A stretch of 54,161 nucleotides of DNA from positions 1 through 54,161 of the forward strand of contig NZ_LZIS01000129.1 in assembly GCF_001667015.1 (NCBI RefSeq), in the 5' to 3' direction. Position 1 is the stretch's first letter. The number at the start of each line of letters is the position of its first letter. Source of the stretch: Mycobacterium sp. E3198. GTDB lineage: Bacteria > Actinomycetota > Actinomycetes > Mycobacteriales > Mycobacteriaceae. The translations under genes were made by a program, and so were the position numbers. Of this stretch, positions 1 to 11,814 are shown one piece after another. The notes under the pieces are model-generated. The model worked only from the letters and a program-made list of their open reading frames with translations, made no database searches and was not told the DNA's origin.

Positions 1-453
1 GCCCGCATGGCCCGACTCGATGCGCCCGATCCCGGCGAGCAGGTTCCAGCTGACGCCGCAGCCCGGGGCGGCGACGGCCATCTTCTGTTCGGCGCTGCGG
101 TAGGCCGCCAGGGCGATCGACGGAATGCCCAGCGCGCCAGGCGCATTCACGATCATCGGGGGCGGCGGCGCGGACGGGGCGGCCTCGGCGATGTGGAAGG
201 CGGTGGGCGTGCGATCGGCGGCGATGACGACCGGCCCGGAGGTGTCGGGGACGCTCGGCGACACGGCGGCGACCGGGTAAATGGCGGCGCGCACCGGCGC
301 GGCCTGGCCGTGGCCGGGGGTGACCTTCGGGTGAACTTCGGGGCCCGAGCCGCCGACGGCGCCGGCGAACACCAGCGGGGCGATCACGGCGACGCCGAAC
401 GCCGGCGTCTTGCTCACGCGAAGTTTTGTGATGCGAAGTGCTCGCTGTCGCAC
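1..453 (-). CDS. Lytic-transglycosylase-like exported protein (Rv1230c type), C-terminus outside window
   Basis: Only the N-terminal 151 codons are in the window; the gene runs off the left edge. A basic start (RQRALRITKLR) is followed by a hydrophobic segment ending near FAGAVGG, which looks like a signal peptide or anchor. A long Pro/Ala-rich linker follows, and then WNLLAGIGRIESGHAG, the start of an SLT/goose-lysozyme-type transglycosylase domain in which the Glu of RIESGH is the expected catalytic acid. Such enzymes cleave peptidoglycan glycan strands outside the membrane. The start chosen is the GTG at 451-453; an in-frame GTG at 415-417 would shorten the basic region by 12 residues. Neither has a clear Shine-Dalgarno sequence. 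A CRP-type site lies about 85 bases upstream of the start. Position beside the Rv1231c and Rv1232c homologues supports the Rv1230c assignment. Confidence 0.8.
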   Translation of the reverse strand, partial: MRQRALRITKLRVSKTPAFGVAVIAPLVFAGAVGGSGPEVHPKVTPGHGQAAPVRAAIYPVAAVSPSVPDTSGPVVIAADRTPTAFHIAEAAPSAPPPPMIVNAPGALGIPSIALAAYRSAEQKMAVAAPGCGVSWNLLAGIGRIESGHAG

Positions 454-537
454 GGCCGCGGCGGCCGGGCGTGGACTCCAGCGTCCCCCAATGCGCACTC
501 GACCGTCCTAAAAGGTCGGGAAACTACTGCTTAGCTT

Positions 538-553
538 CGTGAACCAGATCACA
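538..553 (-). promoter_or_regulatory. Putative CRP (cAMP receptor protein) site upstream of the transglycosylase gene
   Basis: On the minus strand the sequence reads TGTGATCTGGTTCACG, which matches the CRP pattern TGTGA-N6-TCACA at nine of ten defined bases. It lies in the 146-base gap upstream of the 453 start. A -10-like TAGTTT is at 521-526 on the same strand. From memory, Rv1230c is a reported member of the M. tuberculosis CRP regulon, which fits. Binding is inferred. Confidence 0.6.
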
Positions 554-599
554 ATACATAACCCCCGTGACGGGAGTGGCGCAATGGCGGAATTGAGAA

Positions 600-1142
600 T
601 TAGCGGGATTTCTTAGCGATCCGCTCCCAATCCTGGCTCGCCGTTGCGGCCTCCCCGTCCGCGTCTTCCGGCAGTAACCGGGTCAGCATAGAGCGGAGGT
701 CTTCGAGCTCGTGGCGCAGGTACTCGCGCGTCACGACCTCGCCCACGGCCAGCCGCAGCGCCGCCAGTTCGCGGGCCAGGTACTCGGTGTCGGCCTTGGT
801 CTGCGCGGCCCGGCGCCGATCCTCCTCGAGCGCCACCCGGTCGCGGTTCTCCTGGCGGTTCTGGGCCAGCAGGATCAGCGGCGCCGCATACGCGGCCTGC
901 GTGGAGAAGGCCAGATTGAGCAGGATGAACGGGTACGGGTCCCAGCGCAGCGCGGCCGCGAACACGTTCAGCAGGATCCAAACCACCACGATGATCGTCT
1001 GGATCAGCAGGTAGCGGCCGGTGCCGAAGAAACGCGCGATGGACTCGGTGATCTGCCCGACGGCCTCGGGGTCGAGGCGCGGGGAGTACCTGCGGGAGGT
1101 CCGCGGGGTGTAGAGCCGTCGTGTTGCCGTGGATCTGCTCAC
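600..1142 (-). CDS. DUF1003 membrane protein (Rv1231c type)
   Basis: A 180-residue protein, the same length as Rv1231c. It has a basic N-terminus, then two hydrophobic segments (about YLLIQTIIVVVWILLNV and FILLNLAFSTQAAYAAPLIL) separated by a short loop, followed by a charged, probably coiled-coil cytoplasmic tail starting at QNRQENRDR. This is the DUF1003 pattern; the biochemical role is unknown. The start is the GTG at 1140-1142, which overlaps the stop of the upstream CBS/MgtE_N gene as GTGA, so the two are probably translationally coupled. A longer frame extends upstream, but that part is arginine/proline-rich shadow of the neighbour. The pairing with an MgtE_N-domain protein hints at a shared role in divalent-cation or membrane physiology; that is inference. 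Confidence 0.88.
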   Translation of the reverse strand: MSRSTATRRLYTPRTSRRYSPRLDPEAVGQITESIARFFGTGRYLLIQTIIVVVWILLNVFAAALRWDPYPFILLNLAFSTQAAYAAPLILLAQNRQENRDRVALEEDRRRAAQTKADTEYLARELAALRLAVGEVVTREYLRHELEDLRSMLTRLLPEDADGEAATASQDWERIAKKSR

Positions 1143-2449
1143 CCGGCTCCTCCCAGTCGTCGTTCGATCCGGCCGGTGGTGTCCAGCTGCTGCACATCCA
1201 CGCGCCAGTCGTGCGGTAGCAGGTGGTCGAGGAGGTCGTCCACGGTGACCGCTCCCAGCAGATGGTTCTGGTCGTCGAGCACCGGCCCGCACACCAGGTT
1301 GTAGGCGGCGAGATAGCGGGTGACCGAGCCCAGCGGCGTCTCGGGCGTCAGGGTGAGCAGGTCGCTGTCGACGATCCCGCCGACCAGTTCGGCCGGCGCT
1401 TCGCGTAGCAGCCGCTGCAACGGGACGCAGCCCAGGTAGCGCCCGGTGGGGGTGGCCGTCGGCGGGCGCGCCACGAACACCATCGACGCCAGGGCGGCGG
1501 TCAGGTCGGGGTCGCGAACCCGGGCCAGCGCCTCGGCCACCGACGTGTCCGGCGTCAGCACCACCGGGTCCGACGTCATCAGGCCGCCCGCGGTGTCGGG
1601 CGAGTGGGTCAGCAGCCGGCGCACCGGTTCGGACTCGTCGGGGTCCATCCGGGTCAGCAGCATCTCGGCGTCGGTCGGGTTCAGCACGCCGAGCAGGTCG
1701 GCGGCGTCGTCGGGATCCATCTCCTCGAGCACGTCGGCCGATCGATCGGTGCCGAGCTGCGAGAGCACGTCGGCCTGATCCAACTCGGGCAGCTCCTGCA
1801 GGACGTCGGCCAGCCGATCGTCGTCGAGCGCCTTGAGCACCTCGTAGCGCCGCTTGGGCGGCAGCCCGCGGATGACGTCGGCGACGTCGACGGCCCGGCG
1901 CCCCTCGAACTGGGCGAGCAGCTGGGCCACCCCCTGATCCGGCAGAGCCAGCGCCGACGGGGTCAGGCCCTGCACGTTCTGCCAGTCCACCACGTGGACG
2001 GGGCCGCGCCGTCGCAGCCTTCGCTGGCTGCGGACGGCCACCCGGGTGACCAGCCAGTCCCGGGTGCGGGTCTGTTCGATGCCAAGGTCGGTGATCACCA
2101 CGTCGAGCCCGGCCAGCTCGGGCAGCTCCGGGTCGTTGACCTTGACCGGGGTGTCGAGGATCTGGCCCATCGCGAGCACCTCGCCGGGGCGCTGCTGGAA
2201 GTGGCGCAGCGACACGTTGCCGGTGTTGAGCGTCACCGCGTTGGGCTCGATCGCGGCGACCCGGAGCATCGGAATGAAAATGCTGCGGCGCGTGGCCAAG
2301 TCGACGATCAGGCCCAGGACGCGGGGCTGCTGGCGGACGATGCTGATGCTGATCACGACGTCACGGACCCGGCCGAAGTTCTCGCCGAGAGGACCCAACA
2401 CCAGCATCCGCGGCAGCCGCGCGACGTACACCCTGTTGACCGGTCCCAT
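1139..2449 (-). CDS. MgtE intracellular-domain / CBS-pair protein (Rv1232c type)
   Basis: A 436-residue soluble protein. The N-terminal half holds two PRC-barrel-like stretches (about residues 5-75 and 90-160). The middle (about 185-300) has the helical repeats typical of the MgtE N domain, such as LDDDRLADVLQELPELDQADVL and MDPDDAADLLGVL. The C-terminal part (about 300-420) forms a CBS pair, with MTSDPVVLTPDTSVAEAL as the first CBS motif and AVTVDDLLDHLLP near the end. Unlike the transporter MgtE it has no transmembrane channel, so it probably senses Mg2+ or nucleotides rather than transporting. It overlaps the downstream DUF1003 gene by four bases. There is no convincing Shine-Dalgarno sequence before the ATG at 2449. 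Confidence 0.88.
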   Translation of the reverse strand: MGPVNRVYVARLPRMLVLGPLGENFGRVRDVVISISIVRQQPRVLGLIVDLATRRSIFIPMLRVAAIEPNAVTLNTGNVSLRHFQQRPGEVLAMGQILDTPVKVNDPELPELAGLDVVITDLGIEQTRTRDWLVTRVAVRSQRRLRRRGPVHVVDWQNVQGLTPSALALPDQGVAQLLAQFEGRRAVDVADVIRGLPPKRRYEVLKALDDDRLADVLQELPELDQADVLSQLGTDRSADVLEEMDPDDAADLLGVLNPTDAEMLLTRMDPDESEPVRRLLTHSPDTAGGLMTSDPVVLTPDTSVAEALARVRDPDLTAALASMVFVARPPTATPTGRYLGCVPLQRLLREAPAELVGGIVDSDLLTLTPETPLGSVTRYLAAYNLVCGPVLDDQNHLLGAVTVDDLLDHLLPHDWRVDVQQLDTTGRIERRLGGAG

Positions 2450-2506
2450 GCAGGAGAGCCTATTCAGCCGGCCGGCGGATCGCTGGCGGGCCGTGCGCGA
2501 GTCGCG

Positions 2507-2836
2507 CTAATGCGAGTGGATGCTGAACATCGCGATGATCAAGAACACCACCAGGGTGCCGACCCCGATCACGATGCCGGTGATCGCCAGGCCGTAGCCC
2601 TCCTGGCGGGTCTGCTTGATCTGATTCAGCGCGACCGCGCCCAGCACAATGGCCACGACCGAGCCGATGACGCAGCAGAAGAAGCCGGTGAACGACGCGA
2701 TGAGCGAGGCGATCGCCAGACCGTTGGTGCCTGGTTGAACGCCGTAGTCCGGGCCTCCCGGGTAGCCGCCGGGGTAGCCCGGATAGGCGGGCGGCCGATT
2801 AGCCTCGTCACCGTGGCCAGCGCCGGGTGCTGCCAT
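2507..2836 (-). CDS. Small DUF4190-type membrane protein (Rv1233c type)
   Basis: A 109-residue protein. A Pro/Gly/Tyr-rich cytoplasmic N-terminus (PAYPGYPGGYPGGPDYG) precedes two hydrophobic helices (about 45-70 and 80-105), including LIASFTGFFCCVIGSVVAIVLG and ITGIVIGVGTLVVFLIIAM, joined by a loop with ALNQIKQT. This is the DUF4190 arrangement common in actinobacteria; function is unknown. The start is the ATG at 2834-2836. A TTG three codons upstream is possible. The longer open frame further upstream lacks a signal and overlaps the divergent gene at 2912, so it was not used. It is 57 bases upstream of the MgtE_N/CBS gene on the same strand. Confidence 0.8.
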   Translation of the reverse strand: MAAPGAGHGDEANRPPAYPGYPGGYPGGPDYGVQPGTNGLAIASLIASFTGFFCCVIGSVVAIVLGAVALNQIKQTRQEGYGLAITGIVIGVGTLVVFLIIAMFSIHSH

Positions 2837-2911
2837 GGCGTTCAACCTAGCCCATGGGCCGCCGCAGGCCCGGGATGAAAGGATGGCCGAGGCGGAGGAG
2901 AATGAGCAGCG

Positions 2912-5699
<2,788 letters not shown>

Positions 5700-5710
<11 letters not shown>

Positions 5711-6536
5711 AGTGGGCGCGCGGCGTGCCCCGCTGTGGGCGGTGATCGACGCGCTGGTCGTGCTGTACGCGCTCGTTCCGGTGCTGTGGATCCTGTCGCT
5801 GTCGCTCAAGCCGTCGTCAACGGTCAAGGACGGCAAGCTGATTCCATCGTCGGTGACCCTGGACAACTACCGGGGCATCTTTCGCGGTGAGTTTTTCGCC
5901 TCCGCGCTGATCAACTCCATCGGGATCGGCTTGATCACCACCGCGGTCGCGGTGGTGCTCGGTGCGATGGCGGCCTACGCCGTTGCGCGGCTGCACTTTC
6001 CGGGTAAGCGGACGCTGATCGGTGCGACGCTGCTGATCACCATGTTCCCGGCGATCTCGCTGGTCACCCCGTTGTTCAACATCGAACGCGCGGTGGGCCT
6101 GTTCGACACCTGGCTTGGGCTGATCCTGCCCTACATCACTTTCGCGCTGCCCCTTGCCATTTACACGCTGTCGGCCTTCTTCCGGGAGATTCCCTGGGAT
6201 CTGGAGAAGGCCGCGAAGATGGACGGCGCCACGCCGGCTCAGGCCTTCCGCAAGGTGATCGTGCCGCTGGCGGCGCCGGGTTTGGTGACCGCGGCGATCC
6301 TGGTGTTCATCTTCGCCTGGAACGACCTGCTGCTGGCGCTGTCGCTGACCGCCACCGAGGCGGCGATCACCGCCCCGGTGGCGATCGCGAACTTCAGCGG
6401 CAGTTCGCAGTTCGAGGAACCGACCGGATCGATCGCGGCGGGTGCCGTCGTGATTACCGTCCCGATCATCGTTTTTGTTCTAATTTTCCAACGACGGATT
6501 GTCGCCGGGTTGACCTCTGGCGCCGTGAAGGGATAG
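5700..6536 (+). CDS. sugB: SugB, trehalose ABC transporter permease
   Basis: 278 residues, MalG-type permease. It has an N-terminal hydrophobic helix ([20 protein letters not shown]), a periplasmic loop with [11 protein letters not shown], four to five more helices, and the EAA loop [24 protein letters not shown]. It partners SugA in the inner membrane and contacts SugC through the EAA loop. The ATG at 5700 overlaps the end of sugA by 11 bases. Three bases separate its stop from the sugC ATG. Closely matches the M. tuberculosis protein of 274 residues. Confidence 0.95.
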
Positions 6537-6540
6537 CGCG

Positions 6541-7713
6541 ATGGCCGAGATCGTGTTGGAGCACGTGAACAAGAGCTACGCCGACGGCGCCACGGCGGTG
6601 CGGGACCTGAGCATCACCATCGCCGACGGCGAGTTCCTCATCCTGGTCGGGCCTTCCGGCTGCGGCAAGACGACGACGCTGAACATGATTGCCGGGCTTG
6701 AGGGCATCTCGTCGGGCGAGCTGCGAATCGACGGCGTGCGGATGAACGAGAAGGCGCCCAAGGACCGCGACATCGCCATGGTGTTCCAGTCCTACGCGCT
6801 GTACCCGCACATGACCGTCCGGCAGAACATCGCCTTCCCGCTGACCCTAGCGAAGATGAAAAAGGCCGAGATCGCGCAGAAGGTGGAGGAGACCGCCAAA
6901 ACCCTTGACCTGACCGAACTTCTGGACCGCAAGCCGTCCCAGCTGTCGGGTGGGCAACGGCAGCGGGTGGCCATGGGCCGCGCGATCGTGCGCCATCCCA
7001 AGGCGTTCCTGATGGACGAGCCGCTGTCCAACCTGGACGCCAAGCTGCGCGTGCAGATGCGCGGCGAGATCGCCCGGCTGCAGCGCAGATTGGGCACCAC
7101 CACCGTCTACGTCACCCACGACCAGACCGAGGCCATGACGCTGGGAGATCGCGTGGTGGTGATGCACGGCGGGGTCGCGCAGCAGATCGGCACGCCCGAC
7201 GAGCTTTACGAGCGGCCCGCGAACCTGTTCGTCGCGGGCTTCATCGGCTCGCCCGCGATGAACTTCTTCCCCGCGAACATGACGCCGACCGGCCTGACGC
7301 TGTCCTTCGGCGAGGTGATGCTGGCGCCGGAGGTCCGGGAGGTGATCGCGCGGCACCCGCGGCCGGACAACGTCATCGTCGGGGTGCGCCCCGAGCACCT
7401 GGCCGACGCCGCCCTGATCGACGGCTACCAGCGCATCAGGGCGCTGACCTTCGAGGTGAAGGTCGACCTGGTCGAATCGCTGGGCGCCGACAAGTACGTG
7501 TACTTCACCACCGCGGGTCCGGCCGTGCACGCGGCCCAGTTGGACGAGCTGGACGCCCAGGGTGAAATGCACGAAAATCAGTTTGTAGCAAGGGTTTCCG
7601 CGGAGTCGAAGGCGACCGTCGGCCAGTCGATCGAGTTGGCCCTCGACACGACCAAGGTGGCCGTCTTCGACGCCGACACCGGGGCCAACCTGACGATCGT
7701 CGCCGCCGAGTGA
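6541..7713 (+). CDS. sugC: SugC, trehalose importer ATPase
   Basis: 390 residues. ABC ATPase of the MalK class: Walker A GPSGCGKTT at residues 37-45, Q-loop in VFQSYALYPHMTV, signature LSGGQRQR near 135, Walker B AFLMDEP with the D-loop SNLDAKL, and H-loop VTHDQTEAM. The C-terminal third is the TOBE/OB-fold regulatory domain, including IVGVRPEHL. It hydrolyses ATP on the cytoplasmic face to drive trehalose uptake through SugA/SugB. The last codon overlaps the GTG of the next gene as GTGA, so an extra gene is coupled to this operon. Confidence 0.96.
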   Translation: MAEIVLEHVNKSYADGATAVRDLSITIADGEFLILVGPSGCGKTTTLNMIAGLEGISSGELRIDGVRMNEKAPKDRDIAMVFQSYALYPHMTVRQNIAFPLTLAKMKKAEIAQKVEETAKTLDLTELLDRKPSQLSGGQRQRVAMGRAIVRHPKAFLMDEPLSNLDAKLRVQMRGEIARLQRRLGTTTVYVTHDQTEAMTLGDRVVVMHGGVAQQIGTPDELYERPANLFVAGFIGSPAMNFFPANMTPTGLTLSFGEVMLAPEVREVIARHPRPDNVIVGVRPEHLADAALIDGYQRIRALTFEVKVDLVESLGADKYVYFTTAGPAVHAAQLDELDAQGEMHENQFVARVSAESKATVGQSIELALDTTKVAVFDADTGANLTIVAAE

Positions 7714-8294
7714 TCACGGATCTGGTGCGCGCGCACCTGCGCGACCACTTCCCCGGTGTCGAGCCCGATTCGGCGAGCGTGACTTTCCTGGGCACCGAGC
7801 CGATCGAGGTGCTGCGGTTTCGTGGTGGCGGGCTGGTGCATTACGTGTCGCTGGGGTGCTCGCGCCATCCGATGACCGACCCGACGGACATGGTCGCCGA
7901 CACCGAGCGCGGCCCGCGCGCCGAGGTCGTCCTGCGCCTGCGGGATCCCGGCCCCGCCACCGGCCTCGCCCGCAGCCTGGCGGTGCTGGCCGCGACCCCG
8001 GCCGTCGACGGCGTGGTGCTGGTCCCCGACGCCCTGATCGACCTCGGCTCGCCGCTGTGGGCATGGCCGTCGGGGCGGGTGCCGTTCACCGCGGTGTTGC
8101 TGGGCCACAGCGACATCGGCGACCTGCCGCTGGACCCGCCCCGCGACCCGGTGCAATTCCTGTCGGCGACCCCGATCACCGCGACCGAGGCCGCCTGGGT
8201 GCGGCTCAAGGGCGCCGAGGCGATGCGGCAGGCGTGGCTGGGCGACGGTGTCGACGTGTTGGACCCGAAACGCCCTGCCGCGCAGCCGGGTTGA
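7710..8294 (+). CDS. Suppressor-of-fused (SUFU)-like domain protein coupled to sugC
   Basis: 194 residues, soluble, no signal peptide. The sequence resembles bacterial SUFU-domain proteins: an N-terminal helix (LVRAHLRDHFPG), the hydrophobic strand YVSLGCSRHPM, an acidic/basic turn followed by RAEVVLRLR, a middle helix (LARSLAVLAATPAVDGVVLVP) and the C-terminal FLSATPITATEAAWVRLKGAEAM, a hallmark-like segment (TPIT...EA.W.R..G). Bacterial SUFU proteins have no agreed biochemical role, although several act as immunity-type or protein-binding modules. The GTG start at 7710 overlaps the sugC stop by four bases, which implies co-translation with the trehalose importer. I recall no equivalent at this place in H37Rv. 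Family call is by motif memory and should be treated as probable. Confidence 0.7.
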   Translation: MITDLVRAHLRDHFPGVEPDSASVTFLGTEPIEVLRFRGGGLVHYVSLGCSRHPMTDPTDMVADTERGPRAEVVLRLRDPGPATGLARSLAVLAATPAVDGVVLVPDALIDLGSPLWAWPSGRVPFTAVLLGHSDIGDLPLDPPRDPVQFLSATPITATEAAWVRLKGAEAMRQAWLGDGVDVLDPKRPAAQPG

Positions 8295-8305
8295 TTTCGA
8301 TCGCG

Positions 8306-8321
8306 AGGGGAAGGCGCCCCT
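8306..8321. terminator. Short hairpin between convergent SUFU-like gene and corA
   Basis: AGGGG-AAGGCG-CCCCT forms a five-base-pair G:C stem with a six-base loop in the 25-base gap between two convergent genes, touching the corA stop. There is no T-run. A weak bidirectional terminator is plausible but not demonstrated. Confidence 0.35.
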
Positions 8322-9423
8322 AGAGCCAGTTGTTGCGGCGGAATTGGAAGTACAGCACCAGGCAGGCGACGGCCATGCCGGCCATCACGCCCGGATAGCC
8401 CCAGGTCCAGTTCAGCTCGGGCATGAAGTGGAAGTTCATTCCGTAGATGGCAGCGACCGCGGTGGGCAATGCCGCAATACCGGCCCAGGCCGCCATCTTG
8501 CGCATGTCGTTGTTCTGCTGCATGCCCACGCGCGCCAGGGCCGCCTGGATCAGTGAGTTGAGCATGTCGTCATAGCTGGCGATGTGGTCCGCGGCCTCGG
8601 ACTGGTGGTCGGCGACGTCGCGCAGGTAGCGGCGCACCTCCTTGGAGATCAGGTCCTTGTTCTCCACCTGCATCCGGTGGAATGCGCCCGACAGCGGGCT
8701 GACGCAACGGCGCAGCTCGACGACCTCGCGCTTGAGCAGGTAGATCGGTTCGACGTCGAGCTTGCGGCCCGGGGCGAACGCCACTTCCTCGATGGCGTCG
8801 ATGTCCGATTCGACCAGGGCGCTCACCTGAAGGTAATGGTCGACGATGTTGTCGGCGATGGCGTGCATCACCGCGAACGGTCCCAGGCGCGCCTGCTCGG
8901 GATCAGCCTCCAGGCCCTTGCGCACCTCGGACAGCCCGCCGTGTTCGCCGTGGCGGACGGTGACCACGAAATCCTTGCCGACGAAGACCATGATCTCGCC
9001 GGTCTCTACGATCTGGCGGGCCGCCGCCACCGATTCGTGCGGGACGTAATTGACGGTCTTCAGGACAAAGAACACCGTGTCGTCGTAGCGCTCCAGCTTG
9101 GGCCGCTGGTGTGCGCACACGGCGTCCTCGACGGCCAGCGCGTGCAGCCCGAAGACATCCGCCACCTCCTCCATCTCGGCCAGGCCCGGCTCACGCAGGC
9201 CGACCCAGACGAACGCCTCCTGCCCGATCAGTTCGAGCTGGCGCACCCGGTCGAGCGCGGCGGCGTAGGTGAACTTCCCCGCAAGCCGGTGGCCGGCCGC
9301 GTAGACCGCGCAGTCGACCAGGGTCTCGTTGGGCCGGTGCTCGACGGGTTGGGCCGGCGGCTCGTGCGGCTCGCGGGCGAGCGGTCGCAGCACCTCGGGC
9401 AAGGCGTCAGGTCCGGGAAACAC
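8320..9423 (-). CDS. corA: CorA-type Mg2+/Co2+ channel
   Basis: 367 residues. A large cytoplasmic alpha/beta domain contains [20 protein letters not shown] and [23 protein letters not shown] long helix follows ([27 protein letters not shown]), and then two C-terminal transmembrane helices with the signature YGMNFHF at their loop (near residue 330), the selectivity element of CorA pentamers. The start is the GTG at 9421-9423 because GGAGG lies five bases upstream and the product then begins MFPG, as in M. tuberculosis Rv1239c. The upstream in-frame GTG at 9429 would sit inside the Shine-Dalgarno sequence. Confidence 0.94.
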   Translation of the reverse strand: MFPGPDALPEVLRPLAREPHEPPAQPVEHRPNETLVDCAVYAAGHRLAGKFTYAAALDRVRQLELIGQEAFVWVGLREPGLAEMEEVADVFGLHALAVEDAVCAHQRPKLERYDDTVFFVLKTVNYVPHESVAAARQIVETGEIMVFVGKDFVVTVRHGEHGGLSEVRKGLEADPEQARLGPFAVMHAIADNIVDHYLQVSALVESDIDAIEEVAFAPGRKLDVEPIYLLKREVVELRRCVSPLSGAFHRMQVENKDLISKEVRRYLRDVADHQSEAADHIASYDDMLNSLIQAALARVGMQQNNDMRKMAAWAGIAALPTAVAAIYGMNFHFMPELNWTWGYPGVMAGMAVACLVLYFQFRRNNWL

Positions 9424-9599
9424 GTTCACCTCCGATCACCACGCAGGTCCGCCAAGCGGTGCTCAATGCTACGCGTCCTGGCGAAACGCGACGTGAAGAC
9501 TCCGCGGGGGCCGTGGACCGGAGGTTCCGCGCCGTGGGCGGTGCGCTAGTTTCGAGCACGACACCAAATCCTGAACTTCTCCATAAGGAGCCAACCGAA

Positions 9600-10589
9600 G
9601 TGAGCGCAAGTCCTGTCAAGGTCGCCGTCACCGGCGCCGCCGGCCAGATCGGCTACAGCCTGTTGTTCCGCCTGGCGAGCGGCGCGCTGCTGGGGCCCGA
9701 CCGCCCGATCGAGCTGCGGCTGCTGGAGATCGAGCCCGCGCTCAAGGCGCTCGAGGGTGTCGTGATGGAGCTCGACGACTGCGCCTTCCCGCTGCTGGCC
9801 GGCGTCGAGATCGGCGCGGACCCGAACAAGATCTTCGACGGCGTGAACCTGGCCCTGCTCGTCGGCGCCCGCCCGCGCGGCCCGGGCATGGAGCGCGGCG
9901 ACCTGCTGGAGGCCAACGGCGCGATCTTCACCGCGCAGGGCAAGGCGCTGAACTCGGTCGCGGCCGACGACGTGCGCATCGGTGTGACGGGCAACCCGGC
10001 CAACACCAACGCGCTGATCGCGATGAGCAATGCGCCCGACATCCCGCCGGAGCGGTTCTCCGCGCTCACCCGCCTCGACCACAACCGGGCGATCACGCAG
10101 CTGGCCCGCAAGACCGGCGCCGCCGTCACCGACATCAAGAAGATGACGATCTGGGGCAACCACTCGGCCACCCAGTACCCCGACATCTTCCACGCCGAGG
10201 TCAAAGGCAAGAACGCCGCCGAGGTCGTGGGCGACCAGGCGTGGATCGAGAACGACTTCATCCCGACCGTCGCCAAGCGCGGCGCGGCGATCATCGACGC
10301 CCGCGGCGCCTCGTCGGCCGCGTCGGCCGCGTCGGCGACCATCGACGCCGCCCGCGACTGGCTACTCGGCAGCCCGGAGGGCAACTGGGTGTCGATGGCG
10401 GTCCTCTCCGACGGCTCCTACGGCGTGCCCGAGGGCCTGATCTCGTCGTTCCCGGTGACCACGAAGGGCGGCGACTGGTCGATCGTGCAGGGGCTGGAGA
10501 TCGACGAGTTCTCCCGCGGCCGCATCGACAAGTCGACGGCGGAGCTGGCCGACGAGCGCAGCGCGGTGACCGAGCTCGGGCTCATCTGA
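9600..10589 (+). CDS. mdh: Malate dehydrogenase
   Basis: 329 residues, exactly the M. tuberculosis length. NAD-binding [13 protein letters not shown] is at the N-terminus, substrate-binding arginines are in [13 protein letters not shown], and the catalytic His is in [12 protein letters not shown]. It interconverts malate and oxaloacetate in the TCA cycle. The start is GTG with AAGGAG nine bases upstream, chosen over a longer frame that begins in the upstream non-coding region. It is followed after 28 bases by a malic enzyme gene that competes for the same substrate. Confidence 0.97.
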   Translation: MSASPVKVAVTGAAGQIGYSLLFRLASGALLGPDRPIELRLLEIEPALKALEGVVMELDDCAFPLLAGVEIGADPNKIFDGVNLALLVGARPRGPGMERGDLLEANGAIFTAQGKALNSVAADDVRIGVTGNPANTNALIAMSNAPDIPPERFSALTRLDHNRAITQLARKTGAAVTDIKKMTIWGNHSATQYPDIFHAEVKGKNAAEVVGDQAWIENDFIPTVAKRGAAIIDARGASSAASAASATIDAARDWLLGSPEGNWVSMAVLSDGSYGVPEGLISSFPVTTKGGDWSIVQGLEIDEFSRGRIDKSTAELADERSAVTELGLI

Positions 10590-10617
10590 ACCGATCGAGA
10601 GGAAATTAGGCCTACTA

Positions 10618-11814
10618 ATGGGTAGCCCTTACCCTGAGGCGATGCCGGAAATCGCGCAACCCCAGCTCGCCATCGGAGACGACGAGATCTTCGATGCGCA
10701 TGTAGGAGGGAAGCTTTCGGTAGCGCTGAGCGCGCCGCTGGACACCCAACGCGCGTTGTCGATCGCCTACACCCCGGGGGTGGCGCAGGTCAGCCGTGCG
10801 ATCGCGGCGGACCGCACCCTGGCAGCCCGCTACACCTGGTCGAACCGGCTGGTGGCCGTCGTCAGCGACGGCAGCGCGGTGCTGGGCCTGGGCGACATCG
10901 GTCCCGAGGCGTCGCTGCCGGTGATGGAGGGCAAGTGCGCGCTGTTCCAGGCCTACGGCGGGCTGAACGCGATCCCGATCGTGCTGGACACCAAGGATCC
11001 CGACGAGATCGTCGAGACGCTGGTGCGGCTGCGGCCGACGTTCGGCGCCGTCAACCTCGAGGACATCTCCGCGCCGCGGTGCTTCGAGATCGAGCGGCGG
11101 GTCATCGAGGCGCTGGACTGCCCGGTGATGCACGACGACCAGCACGGCACCGCGATCGTCGTGCTGGCCGCGTTGATGGGCGCCAGCAAGCTGCTCGGCC
11201 GCGACATGTCCTCGCTGCGCGCGGTGGTCTCCGGCGCCGGCGCGGCGGGCGTGGCGTGCACGAATCTGCTTCTGACGATGGGTGTTTCGGACATCACCGT
11301 GCTCGACTCGCGCGGCATCCTGCACACCGGCCGCGACGACATGAACAGCGTGAAGGTCGATCTCGCGCGGCGCACCAACCCCGACGCCCTCACCGGCGGC
11401 CTCGTCGAGGCGCTCGAGGGCGCCGACGTCTTCCTCGGACTGTCGGGGGGCGTGGTGCCCGAGGAACTGATCGCCACGATGGCGCCCGGTGGGATCGTGT
11501 TCGCGCTGTCGAACCCGGACCCGGAAATCCACCCCGAGGTGGCCGCCAGGTACGCGGCGGTGGTGGCCACCGGCCGCAGCGACTACCCCAACCAGATCAA
11601 CAACGTGCTCGCGTTCCCGGGGGTGTTCCGCGGCGCGCTGGACGCCGGGGCCCGCCGGATCACCGAGAAGATGATGGTGGCCGCGGCCGAGGCGATCTTC
11701 TCCGTCGTCAGCGACGACCTCGCGATCGACCGGATCGTCCCGAGCCCGCTGGACTCGCGCGTCCGGGAGGCCGTCGCCGCCGCCGCCGCGATCGCCGCCG
11801 ACACGTCCGTGTGA
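10618..11814 (+). CDS. NAD(P)-dependent malic enzyme, short bacterial form
   Basis: 398 residues. Conserved points of the short malic enzyme family are visible: the catalytic Tyr region AYTPGVAQV, Lys in [13 protein letters not shown], metal ligands in [14 protein letters not shown] and MHDDQHGTA, the Rossmann motif [10 protein letters not shown] and ALSNPDPEI. It decarboxylates malate to pyruvate with reduction of NAD(P)+. It differs from M. tuberculosis Mez (Rv2332), which is longer and lies elsewhere, and I recall no such gene between mdh and lpqZ in H37Rv. The ATG at 10618 is used; an ATG at 10642 would remove eight residues. The stop overlaps the next gene's GTG as GTGA. Confidence 0.93.
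   Translation: MGSPYPEAMPEIAQPQLAIGDDEIFDAHVGGKLSVALSAPLDTQRALSIAYTPGVAQVSRAIAADRTLAARYTWSNRLVAVVSDGSAVLGLGDIGPEASLPVMEGKCALFQAYGGLNAIPIVLDTKDPDEIVETLVRLRPTFGAVNLEDISAPRCFEIERRVIEALDCPVMHDDQHGTAIVVLAALMGASKLLGRDMSSLRAVVSGAGAAGVACTNLLLTMGVSDITVLDSRGILHTGRDDMNSVKVDLARRTNPDALTGGLVEALEGADVFLGLSGGVVPEELIATMAPGGIVFALSNPDPEIHPEVAARYAAVVATGRSDYPNQINNVLAFPGVFRGALDAGARRITEKMMVAAAEAIFSVVSDDLAIDRIVPSPLDSRVREAVAAAAAIAADTSV

Noticed and set aside
7..534. Plus-strand open frame at the left edge
   Set aside because: Antisense to the transglycosylase-like gene, whose SLT motif is clear; the plus-strand product is Gly/Arg/Asp-rich with no family.
9421..9429. GTG at 9429 as the corA start
   Set aside because: It sits within the GGAGGTG ribosome-binding sequence. 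The GTG at 9423 has correct spacing and gives the family N-terminus.
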